This document shows, piece by piece, positions 1 through 11,100 of a stretch of 64,000 nt of DNA; position 1 is the first letter of the stretch, and each line of letters starts with the position of its first letter. Under the pieces are notes generated by a model. That model searched no databases, was not told the origin of the DNA, and was given only the letters and a program-made list of their open reading frames with translations. Both the position numbers and the translations under genes were made by a program. Source of the stretch: Nephromyces sp. MM_2019 (lineage: Eukaryota; Apicomplexa; Aconoidasida; Nephromycida); contig JADHZB010001978.1 in assembly GCA_015657535.1 (NCBI GenBank), positions 24,088 to 88,087 on the forward strand. Direction: 5' to 3'.

Positions 1-569
1 CGCTGTAGCTTCTTCGTAAGCACGCCCGATAGAATTTCTTACGTCACAATAGCTACTTTTGCCAAAGAGTGGTGTGCGCAAGCGTAAAAACAAGGCTTCA
101 GGAGATTTTTATACAAAACTAAACTCACTGTATATAAGTTTTACACTGCTGAATAATGAAGAGGGGAGGGGACTCGGAAAATTTCGCAACATAAAGCAAC
201 GCATAATCCCCTTACAAGTTAAAAAACTCGTTTAAATTACACAAAACAAAAAAATTATCTGCAACATCTCTTATATACAACTATACAGCTCAAAATTGAA
301 GGAGTGAAGTTTCGAGCAAAATTCCGCTGAAAATCACCTTGTACCTATTAAAAATGATTGAAATTTTCTCAAAGTTCAACAATTAAAAATATCTTTAAAA
401 TCGCCTAGAATCATGCTTTGTTTTAAATATTTTCTCTACCGTAGTAAAGGCATTGCTTTAAGTTAATTCCCCTTAAAAATACCTATTTCATCGGGAAAAC
501 TAGCCTTTTCATAATTGCATATAAATCGCCTGCGAGGATGGGGTATCAAACAAAAGTTCTCAAACGCAT

Positions 570-1470
570 TTATTCCATTTCCATTTCGGTTTGAGACTGT
601 AGAGTTGTAGGTGAGGCTTTTTAACGATATATATAAACCATAAGCGAGCATACATACCTGAGGCTTAATGAAAACTTCAATATAACGCTCCTTTACTTCT
701 TCTATATTTCTTTGCAACTGCCACGAAATGTAGATCCATGGATCTACAGAAGTTTATAAAAATAAAAGCAACAAACAATCAACAAGATAAGCAAGCAAAA
801 CGCTGTTGTACGCACACTAGCTCAATTTGCAAGTATCTGAGTACTTTCTTACAGAAAGGCAGCTGAGTAGTTGAAATTTATCAACCTTTTGCAAAATTGT
901 GAAGTTTCATATAAATGCCGATAGAAATTAGTATAAAACAAAAAGATGTTATTGCGCGGCTTGAAACATGAAGAATTTATGGTAAAAAGATGTATTTCTC
1001 ATAAATTCATAGAGGACTAAGCTTTGTAAAAAGCCGAAAAGGTTAATGCACAAGCATGGAGGAAGGAAGCTCTATTAAAAAAATACACGTGTGCATCAAT
1101 TCTAACAACCTATCAACAGTTTAACGGGGAACTATTGGTTTATGCGTAAAAAAAAAGAAATTAATTAAGCAACTAATAAATGCATTGATAGAAAATAAAC
1201 ACCTGCAGCAATTAGCGTTTCTGGTTAAAAATTTGCAAGCCAAAACGAAAAGATGATGAAAACAAGGGAGATTCCAAGAGCAGCACACACAGGATGCATT
1301 AAAATAAAACAACACACTCAAAGGGTGGCAGTCACCATTCTGCTTTCTTCGTTTGGAGAAATGTTATTCTTTTGAAGCGTAGGAGAGTGGTTTTCTGGCT
1401 GAGTCGTAGCTAAAGTTGTTGCGTGCTTTTCGCTAAGTTTTTGTGTGCGCCGGCCGGCGTGAGGTAGCAT
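570..1470 (-). CDS. Small hypothetical protein, 2-3 exons
   Basis: Unrecognised small protein of about 73 residues. Exon 1 (1470-1336) begins with an ATG (MLPHAGRRTQKLSEKH...) and ends at a GTGACT donor after codon 45. A second exon (717-658) encodes LQRNIEEVKERYIEVFIKPQ between a CAG acceptor and a strong GTATGT donor. A terminal exon (596-570) adds SQTEMEME and a TAA stop. All three junctions are phase 0, so the frame is kept. The product is hydrophilic, with a Ser/Thr/Asn-rich N-terminal half and a charged helix-like C-terminal part, and no membrane segment. An extra exon between 1336 and 717 cannot be excluded. It lies 184 bases downstream of the stop codon of the next gene on the same strand. 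Confidence 0.5.
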
Positions 1471-1653
1471 TTTTTGTTTATAAGAGATATGTTTCATATA
1501 TATTATAGATATAATCCTAATTAAAGAGGCTATATCTAAAGCATGTAATTAGGTTTAAGCTCTACGTCACGCAAGGGTGTTTTTATATTCTTAGAGCTGC
1601 ACTTTTTCTAGCTCTAAGAATCAGATGGCCATAAATGCTAAAGTTTTCACAAA

Positions 1654-4600
1654 TTAAAGCATTGTGTGTGCTTCAATGTGCAAACCTGGAAGAAGAAAAA
1701 GAGAAATTACGAATATAAGGCTAGTAAGCAAATTTGAGCGATTTTTGGTATCAAGCCTTTTGCGAGGGGTGTGGGGGGTGTGGCGGGATGTTGGCGATAA
1801 CGAAGGACTACCGTGGCAGATTGTAGTTTTAGAGGAAATTTCTTACCTCCAAAGTTTACGTCATAGTAATCGGCGAGATTCTTTAATTTCTCATCCTCAT
1901 TAGCATCCCATGGCTTATTTTCATTGCTTAATTTCTGAGCCTAGAGGAAGCAAAAATAAGCTAAAGCAAGTGAGTAGGCATGTGTTGGTAGAGAAACTTA
2001 GATTCCACACACACACACATAACCCACAACCCGTAGATACTCCTTTGGAGCCATCTTCACGAATAATCCGAAAATAAACATACAATAGTAGCCTTAGAAT
2101 AGAATATAGCACACATAGCATAGAATGCAGCACCTCAAAAGTAAAAGATACACACATAAACACGCAAGAAATTGCAGAAGTAAGTTAAGAATATAAAGTT
2201 ATGCAACACACAAGAATAGACTAAAGCGAGTAAAACCACATATAAAAAGCTATGAATTCCAAAAATTTTTAGCAACCAAACATAAAAGTAGACACACATA
2301 CAAAGGCAAAAAAAAACGCAAAAGCAAAGAGATAATCAAAGCCTCAATTTATTCCTCACCTGAAATTTGGTTACATAATCTTCATAGGTAGAGTCTGGCC
2401 ATAGACCACAATTGTACAGGCTGAAGATATTAAAGAAAACCAAAGGAAAAAAAAAGAAATTTTAATGAAGAAAAACCATGATTAGCAATGACATGAAGCA
2501 GAAAAACGCAATTTTTCTTATTTATTCTCTGAAAAAGCTAATGAAATTAAACAAACGAACAAAAAGAGAGAAAGTAGGCAGAAAAGAGAGAAAAAATGAA
2601 GCAGAAATGGAAAAGGCAAGAAAAAAAATCAAAGAAAAACAATTAAAGAAAATTATGAGGAGGAAAGATATAAATATCACTCTACTCATTTAATTCACAA
2701 TATATATGCCAATTTCAAAAGCAATTATATCCTGCTTTAACACATCAGAGTAAAAATGGGGGACACTCCTCGAACGCATAGAAATAACACGCAGAAATTC
2801 AATGGCTAGAAAGTTGGGGGAGCACACACACACTTTAGCAAAAACCATAGGATGCAGTTGTCACGAAATTACTCACTTTATATACTTCCAGAGCATCTTT
2901 CTGTGAGTTTTCTTCAGGCTTTCATTTAGACTTAGTTCCTATTAATTTTACACACGTAGATAAAGGGCATATATTTAAAAGCATATAGATGTACCCCCCA
3001 CACGCGACACATACAAAAGGAATATATCTACACACAAAATTATGCAAAAAAAAATATACACACACATGGAATGATATATAAAGGGCATGCGCATCACAAA
3101 TATATAAAAGGCTTGTATGAACACACACACACACACACAGTCATTTAAAAAGGGTGTATATGCAGATAGACAAATGGTACACGCTTATTTACACACAAGT
3201 TTATAAAGAGCAAAACTTGCTCATATCTCAAAGAATACCCTGGAAAAAGTAGGAGAAATTCCTTCAAAAATCTAATGCTTGAAGTTAATAAAAACCACAA
3301 AACAGAAAATAGCTCTTTTTATCACATTCCTTGGCATAAAATAGAGCACACAAACTGCAGAGCAAGAAGATTAGTGGCAGAAAACGCTAGTAAAAATTGG
3401 CTTTTTTGCTAACATAAAGTTTCAAATAGCAATTTAACAGCATAAAACAAAGACCACACCAGCAAGTGACGAAATTCGCATCATTTTTACCTCCACTGTT
3501 GAAGATATAAAGCTTTCCCACGATTCGAAAGACTGCGCTACTTCCTCTACCCTATCTTCCTCCATTCCCATCTTCTGAAGGAAAGTAGCTATCGACCAAC
3601 CATCTAAAAAAATGAGGAAACAGCAACGATTTCGCCCAACAGACACATGACAAAATTCAACTAAAAACTCATATCGATACAAAAAATAGCACACACAAGC
3701 TCTTGATAAACGGCAAAGCCTGCTCACATTGAAAAAAAAACAAAAAAGGCTATACAAACACCTGGAGGGGGTTTAGCGTATGTCTTTGCGATTTCACGCT
3801 TTTCACTTAGAATTTCCTCCGCTTTTTGCCTTCTTAGATGCTGCCTAAATGTCTTTAAATCAAAGAATTTCCGTCGCTTCGTCCTCATCTTCAAGACTGA
3901 AAAACAAGAGAAAAATGTATCAATTGGGCTATTATTTATCAACAAAGTTTTTCGGCATGAAAGTCGAAAATTTTGCAATATTTTTTGATGTTGGGAACGA
4001 TGCTGATAGCTCAAAAAAGGAGCAATAGATGATATTTTGATGGCTTCTCGCGGAATACTCAGGTAAGCCTCTATTAGCGTAATATATTAATATTATATAT
4101 GAAAAGCCCACTGTGGTGTAACAGGTACTAACTGAGTGCGAATCCTCCCCAAAAAAAGGAGGACAAATTAGAGAATCAGAGTGAAGATGAATCACCTGCT
4201 TAATATATTAGGATGAAATAAAATGCAAATTTTCTCTTTTCCCTTTTCACCTTTTTCAGCGCAAATTCACTTAAAATCTCTAGAAGCACACACATGCTCA
4301 CAGACACGGACATAGACACACCCAAAACCGCACATCAACTCACCGAAACCGGCACACCAATACACCCACTCTTATTTTTACTGCTTTATTAACGCCTTCC
4401 AAGGCATATACCTCCTTCTCTAGATCATACCAAACTCTCTAAAGTATTACACGAGTGTTATTGCTATGTTTGTGATTATCAGAGCGCAAAAAGTTTCTAA
4501 TGAAAGTCGCAGGAGCTGCAAATCTCAAATCATTTTATCGGAAAAAGCATGGATACCAAGAGTAGAATAATTTGCAAAAAATGCAGATTTATCCAAAGAA

Positions 4601-4798
4601 AAAACGGGAAAAAATTCATATCTTACCGGAATCTGCATCATCAGAGAAGTTTCGTTGCTGCAGAGCAGCTGATCCCCGGAAGATACCAAAAATCCTCGGA
4701 AAAGGGCGTGAAGAAACGAGCGATAAAGGTGTCAAAGCAGAGGGATTGAGCCACCTCCTCCGGGAAAAGAGGCTGAAAAAGCTAGAAAACCTCACCAT
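1654..4798 (-). CDS. Mitochondrial protein, 7 exons, possibly mS41-like
   Basis: Exons at 4798-4627, 3896-3762, 3603-3491, 2911-2877, 2420-2360, 1940-1847 and 1685-1654 join in perfect phase to 642 bases, 213 residues plus TAA. Exon 1 encodes a typical mitochondrial presequence (MVRFSSFFSLFSRRRWLN..., Arg/Ser-rich, no acids) ending near QQRNFSDDADS. Exon 2 is very basic (KMRTKRRKFFDLKTF), then KPPPDGWSIATFLQKMGM, a WESFISS segment and a basic RKMLWKYIK helix. The Pro-rich lead-in followed by a FL..(I/M)G helix recalls the IGR/SAM-like segment of the mitoribosomal protein mS41 (Fyv4), but the diagnostic IGR is not present. The C-terminal part (YEDYVTKF ... WDANEDEKLKNLADYYDVN) is acidic. The exon model and mitochondrial targeting are well supported; the ribosomal assignment is tentative. 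Confidence 0.7.
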
Positions 4799-4916
4799 AC
4801 TAGGTTTGATTCCAGCAGAATCTGCAAGAGAAGAGTTTATATATACCCACATGTATATATATTCGAGTTTTGCCTTATGATTAAGCTTAAACGAAAATAT
4901 ATTATCCTGAATCACA

Positions 4917-5035
4917 ACTCACATAAGCACAAACACAGAATCTCACACGCTCACACAGACCGACACTCATACACACACAGATACTCACAAACACGCACAG
5001 ACCGACACTTACATATACGCACACACCCAACTATA
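4917..5035. repeat. CA-rich imperfect tandem repeat
   Basis: A CA-dinucleotide-rich tract with a longer imperfect unit: the block around CACAGACCGACACT occurs twice (about 4964 and 4996), separated by CA/TACA runs. It lies just upstream of the ATG of the mitochondrial-protein gene. The 75-residue ORF across it is only translated repeat. Confidence 0.7.
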
Positions 5036-5132
5036 CTAACAGGAAAATACTCTAGGGCCTCCGTATCTCACAGCATGCAATCAAAAATTGGACAGTTTCT
5101 CTGATTTTTGTTGGATAAAAATGCGTTTTTCC

Positions 5133-5480
5133 TCAAATTTTAGGGGAATTGTGATTTTCTATTGAATTTACATGAAGACGATCGATAAATTTGACAGCAA
5201 ACTTGTGAAGCTCTCTGGGGGAAATCCAATTTTCTAGTCTTTTTGCCGAGTAAAACCGATTTAAAACCAGTGAAACAACTGGTTTTCTTGCAGAAAGTAA
5301 GGTAATTCAGGTTCGTACTGATGCTTACGTGAATTTTTTTGAAGACTGCATTTTTTTGTGAAGATATTTGGTTGAAAAAGGGAGAAACTACTGTTTTTCA
5401 TAAATTTGCACTGATTTTACCAAAAACTTACGCTTAGCGATGAGAATTCAGACTCAAATTTGTTGCTTCCTCGAAAAAAC
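5133..5480 (-). CDS. Candidate exons of an unresolved minus-strand gene
   Basis: Two stretches look like exons. The 5286-5133 block follows a TTTCTGCAAG acceptor. In one frame it reads as a 50-residue segment (KPVVSLVLNRFYSAKR..., then WISPRELHKF) to a TGA. The block upstream ends at a clean GTAAGT donor (about 5436) and reads RGSNKFESEFSSLS. The frame giving the most protein-like downstream reading is not in phase with this donor, so the two may not be joined as drawn. An 85-codon ATG-to-TAA ORF (5691-5434) overlaps the second block in another frame. No family recognised. Confidence 0.3.
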
Positions 5481-5499
5481 TGCTTTTAAATCTCACAGA

Positions 5500-8170
5500 T
5501 GCAGTTAAATCCAGCACAAACCGTTTGACGCTTAAATTTGAGAGTTTTACACTAGAATTTGGGGGAAATTTTCCATTTCCTACATTAATAACCACTTTTT
5601 CATGGCATGGCTTGTTTCGCACTACATATAGAATAATTCGCATAAACAAAAGGCTCTCCAGTAATGGAGTACGCAGTGATGAGCTATTCATTTAAAATAT
5701 TACTCTTTTTCTCTATCTCCTTCTTTCTTTCTAATATCAATTTAACATGCAAAAAACACCCGACTAAACATTGATTTGGTATGCACATGCTCCGATGAAT
5801 ATTTCAAAACTCATTTCTCTCTGCAAATCGCAGCCCTGAGTGATCTCAGGTTTCTAGCATCCCAACATACTCCAACAAGGGTAACAAACACACACCAAAG
5901 AAAATCAGCAATCTCAAAAAAATTTATAAATATGGAGAAAATATGACAGCCTTTCGCAAGTATAGAGTATTTCTATTTTCATTAAGAGTATTTTAAAAAT
6001 TACCTACACATTTTGTATTTTCTAGCTACATCCTCACTAGTTATAGCTATAAATGTAATATCTGCTGCTTTTATTAAACTGATGCAGTATATGCTGCAAA
6101 ACTAGATTCAGTAAGTATTTTGATGCTTTTTAAATGAAAAAATCCTTGTTTCCAAAAAAAAAATCAAATTCACCGCAGAGAAAATAAGGTCCTAATAGTC
6201 TTTTCCTAGGAAATAATATGGCGCAAGAAGCAAATCTTCCTAACCATCACTTTTTCATAAGATAAAAACCAGAAAAAGCTGAAATTCCAGCGAAATACAC
6301 AAATTGCCTTCAAATTTCAATTATTGCAACACACTCGATACATAGAGCCTCTTCTCACACCCCTGTCAGGTAATTTAAAGCTTCAAAACATGAAAAAAAA
6401 ATCCGTCATTCTACAACACTTTATCATCCAAAGGTGATACCCAAACTCGATGCTCGCGAAAAACCCACGAAAAAGCATAAATTTATAATCAAGTTATCAA
6501 ATCCAATCTTTCTTCCCAGAACAAACAGGAGATTCGAGGCATCAAATACATTTCTTTGCAAATTTGCCATTTAAGCTAAACGATACTAGCAAAGTTACCT
6601 CTATCTAGCAAAAATCCACCAGAAAAAGCCTATAAAAGGATGAATGAGATGACAATTTATCAAGCTGGAGATGCGTGCAGGACTTATATATACAGACTCA
6701 CGGAAATGATGGAAAATGCGCGCCTTTTTTTTGAAGGGAATCAGGATTCCTCTTTCTTGATACGGTATCTAGTAGAAGGAGGAAACATCGTCTTCAGGCT
6801 CGAATATCGTACGAAAAGACCTTCACGGAAAGTCTAGAAGGTTCCCAGGTAGTTACAGCTTATAAAGTCGAATCGGAATGAGCACACGTGAAGAAGCATG
6901 AAATCACATTGAACTAAGAGTGCTTTGCCCATTTCTCTGCTTCATCATTTTTCTTAAAAATCGTAAGGATGGCTATAGGCGTGCATCTTGAAGAATAGTC
7001 AATCTTTCAGTTGATTTGTGTGTGCCTATCTTCAAGTATAGTAGCAGGTGAGCACCTTGAGAGGATAGTGTGCTATATAGCAATTGTAAGGACACGCGGC
7101 AATATAATGGGTGTGTGCTCGATTTTCTTGTTTTTTTGGTGTTTGCGCTGCGTGTGTGTGTGCGTTGGTGTGTGTTGTTCGGTGTGCGTGGGTTTGTGTG
7201 TGTAGGTTGGTGTGTTTGTTGGTGTGTGTGTGAATGTCACACTGTGTGCGCGAATATCACTGTATCTGTGAATATATGCTTCAGCTCCATCTTCACTTTG
7301 GCTCAATCTATTCAGTCATTACTAAGATTTGCATGCATACGTTTAGCACTGCTTAGAGTAGAATTACGCGGATTTCAACCTTTTGCATCTCATCGGCAAA
7401 TTTACTATGAAGTTTACAGAAAAACCAGAAAAATATGCAAAAATCAAAAATATTAAAATACTAGCTGCTCACTAAGAAATAATGGGATAAACTAGTAAAA
7501 AAATCCAAATGTTTGATGTATTTCCCTCATTTTCCCCTCTATATCTTCCACCCTAATTAGTTTCCTTTGGGGAAATCTTCATCCAAGCAATCTAATAGCA
7601 TGCCAAGTCTCTCTAACCTCTCCACAAAGCCCTGCCTCCACTGAATGTGTGCGGGATCTTTCTACTCAGTTCACAAGTGGAAAGCACCACTTCTTCCTAG
7701 AAATATTCCTACACTCCCTGGATTATCAAATTTTCCACCTTTTCAAAGTATAAAATTTTGAGTTTTCATATTTTTTTTCCCGCAGCACTGGTAAGAAAAA
7801 CATCTACCAATATTCTTCCTTTTGAAAGAAGTAAACATCTTGGTTACAGCATTATGGAAAAGCAGAGTATCCCTTAACCAGCTGCTGTTTACCCCTCCTT
7901 CAGGCCGCGAAAAACTGCAAAGCGTAGCAATTACTTGGAAGAATTGATGAGTAATACCTAGTTATTATCGAAATACCTTTTGCTAGGACTCTAGAAATAC
8001 GAGCGCGGCAGCTTTGGCATCTTCATCAACAATCTACAGCTAATCCTGTGTGTCTCCCTCCATTTAAATACGATGCTTTCTTTAGCGCATCTGCAATGAC
8101 CTACTATAATATCGATATTTCTCTTCCTCTTCACATCCAATTGATTTTATGAAGATTTTTCTGGAAGTAC
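5500..8170. other. Stretch without a confident gene
   Basis: No gene model could be closed here. Short exon-like pieces occur on the minus strand (for example near 8090-8030 and 7730-7650), each open only for about 15-30 codons. A 65-codon plus-strand ORF at 6640-6837 starts immediately after a TATAAAAGG box-like sequence (6631-6639), but it has no recognisable product and no splice context. The TG tract at 7141-7250 is listed separately. Confidence 0.35.
7141..7250. repeat. TG-rich microsatellite tract
   Basis: An interrupted (TG)n tract with TTGG and GCGT interruptions. Short ORFs on both strands across it (Cys/Val-rich or Thr/His-rich) are repeat translations, not genes. Confidence 0.8.
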
Positions 8171-8173
8171 CAG

Positions 8174-11100
8174 ATGTTATCACAGCGTCTCTTTGCATTG
8201 ATTATCGATGTCAATGCCTATAATTGGCCAGTTGCTATTCCTAGGCCTCAAAAAACTGAGGCGAAAGGTGTGGAAAGTCAGTCAAGAAAGCAAATAGTAG
8301 CTTCTGCTTCATCAGACGATTCTCTTCCTTGTGATTATCATATTGTACATTTGAAGGATGCGTTACAAAGCGCGCTGCTTTTCCAGAGGGTTGCACAGCT
8401 GGTGGCTGATCAGAGTCGATTCGTAATGATTGCTATGAATGCGAGGAAAGCGTGAGTTTGGTGGAATGTTGTGAAGAGGGAGTAGCTTCTGAAAAGAGCA
8501 TATTATGCGTTGTGCGTTGTTGTGATGAAAAGGAAGTAGCTTCAGAAAAGGGTATAATTTGATTTTCTGCGAGTTCCTTGCCCATGACCATAATATAGCT
8601 AACTCTTGTATTCCGCTAGGCGTTGCTTTGTATGTGAGCAAGCGATAACTTAACTATTACATAAGAATTTCCTTGTGGCTGCTGTATACATTTTTTTATC
8701 CAGCTTTTACGACTGTTCTATTCAGCATCATCCTGCTTTTTTCTTGTACTGATTTTGCAATGAATTCTCATGCTAATGAAGTGTTAGAGCATGCTTTTTT
8801 ACTTTACTACTTTGAGAGAATACCATTGCCTTTTAAGAGGAGTTTCTTCCAAATGATAATTCAGTGTGTAGAATTTTTTGTGGTTCAAAAGCATAGTATC
8901 TAGTAGCATGTTAAATATGAGGTATTTCGCTCGGAAAAAAACATCAAATTCGGAGATATTTATCAATGAAAGTCAAAGAGCTTGCAATTTGGAGTTTTCA
9001 AGTGTATGGTTATTTTTCTTACTGATGGCAATTTATATATCTGATGCTCTTCTCATCAGATGCTCGTTTTTGATTTATATGCATCTTAATTTTCCCAAAT
9101 TTAGGTATTTTCTTTGTATTCTGCGATGTTTTTTGTATAATCTGCTGCCACTATGCTTATTTATGTCTAAAAATGCAGAAAAATTGTCTCAGAGGGAATG
9201 GCGAAGAATTGTTTTAGTCAGATGAATGAGTCATCAAATGATCACTTGATTCTCGAAAAAAAGCTGGTGGATTTCTTCGAAGATGGCATAGATAGTCGAT
9301 GTGGCTCTATGCTAGCAGGGGCGCTTTCAATCGCTCTATGCTGTAAGTATTTATATTAGAAGCTCTGTTTGTGCCACTCTTCATAAGCCTGCTGTTGTGC
9401 ACTTTATTAGTCACTTTTATCACTTTTTTTGTGCTCAGTTAACTTTTGTTTGCTCAACGAAGTTTTAAGGTATATCCTTGTCTCAATATATCCGTCTTCT
9501 GATTACTGAGCTTTTCCATACTGCTTCAAGCTCTGATTCTACCTTTCCTGCCACTGTTCTCTTCACCATGCTAAAGCCTCTCTTCACTCAGATATTAATA
9601 AAGCAAAGAAGGAAATTCCGAAAATTGAAGCTCAAATCCTCATCATTGACGCTTCCAATGAAGGCGGCTATGCCTCACAGTATATACCCTTGATGAACTC
9701 TGCTTTTACATCATGCAAAGATGTACTGCCCTAAGTATTAATGCTCTCATTAATTTGAGGATTTTTGTAGATTTCCTGTTTTCTTTCTATTTCATGCAGA
9801 TCGATTTCAGTGTTTTTTTCATGATTTTATGCTGAAGAAATATCAAGGGAATTCCAAAGCTTCAGCTTCATGTTTGTTTCTTCTTTTTCTAAAGCTTTCA
9901 GAGAGAAAGAAAGAGAGATATATCTACATATATATCTATGCATGTATATCCATCTATTTATTTATCTTGCACGTTTGAGGAAGCTTTGCCTTTGGTATAA
10001 TTTCGTATGATATAGTCCTTGATTTAATCATCGTGTGTGTGTCCTGCGAATAGCTTTAAGAGTTCTGCTTGTTAATATCTTCCGATTACGGCAAAAGTGT
10101 TTTGATTTTTATGTATTATTACCGCCTTATTAGAAGGCACTGTTCATCATTGTGATTTGCCTGCTCTTCTCTAGTTTTTGCCGAGCTTGCTTTGCTTGAA
10201 TTCTTGCTGTGTCATTCGTTTGTTTCAGCATACCCATACAGGCTAGCGCATACACACGCCTACACACAGACATACCCACACACAGACACACACACAGATT
10301 AGCACATCCACACCCACACCCACACACACATTAGCACATCCACACCTACACCCACACACATCCATACCCACATCTTGATCTTCTTGATTGCTTGGCAACT
10401 CCTGCTCAATCAAGCTTCTTTGGTTGTGACGGTGGGTGTTTTGGTGAATGAATTTATAATTTTATGTTTTGGTGAGTGAGCTCATATGTGTGCGTTGGTG
10501 TATATCTGTATGTTGGGGGGTATGCTGTTTACCTGCTTAATCTTGCTTGAAGCTCTCATATCGATGTTGCTTGTGCTCTATGATTCACTCCGTGATTTTG
10601 TTTTCCGCACACACGCACCCCCTTGAAACTTCTTCAGGAAATTATCTTTGATGTATGCGCATTGAGTTCCAGGCCTTCAGTGAGTTTTTCTTGTGTTGCT
10701 TATATCATCGGGTTCTTCACCCAAATATTATTTCTTAGCCGATAAAGAATCTTTACTACAAAATCAAAAAATCATCAACATAATCTTAGAACAAGCCCAA
10801 TAAGCTCAGAAATACTCAAATATGATATGCGCTAAATATCCTAAATAAACGAGTAAAAGGGAGAATTTTTTAGCCTTTTTCTAGACAATGTAAACTACCT
10901 CTAATTGAAGAGCAATCAAATACGGTTGCTGCCAAATTCATCTTTTTTTACTCTTGTCTCGCTGACAAAGAGGTTTTTCTTTAATACTTGCAGTCATTTT
11001 TCCATTTATTAAAGCGCTTGAAGATTTTCTTGTGCATAATTTCTGAAAAATGTTTTGCCTTCTCTTCGATGATGCCCTTACTCATGTTCTGGAGGCATTT

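Noticed and set aside
2478..2693. 71-codon Lys-rich plus-strand ORF
   Set aside because: Translation of an A-rich intron of the minus-strand mitochondrial-protein gene; no splice context.
7011..7456. Overlapping plus- and minus-strand ORFs of 64-128 codons
   Set aside because: They arise from the TG/CA microsatellite; Cys/Val or His/Thr repeats only.
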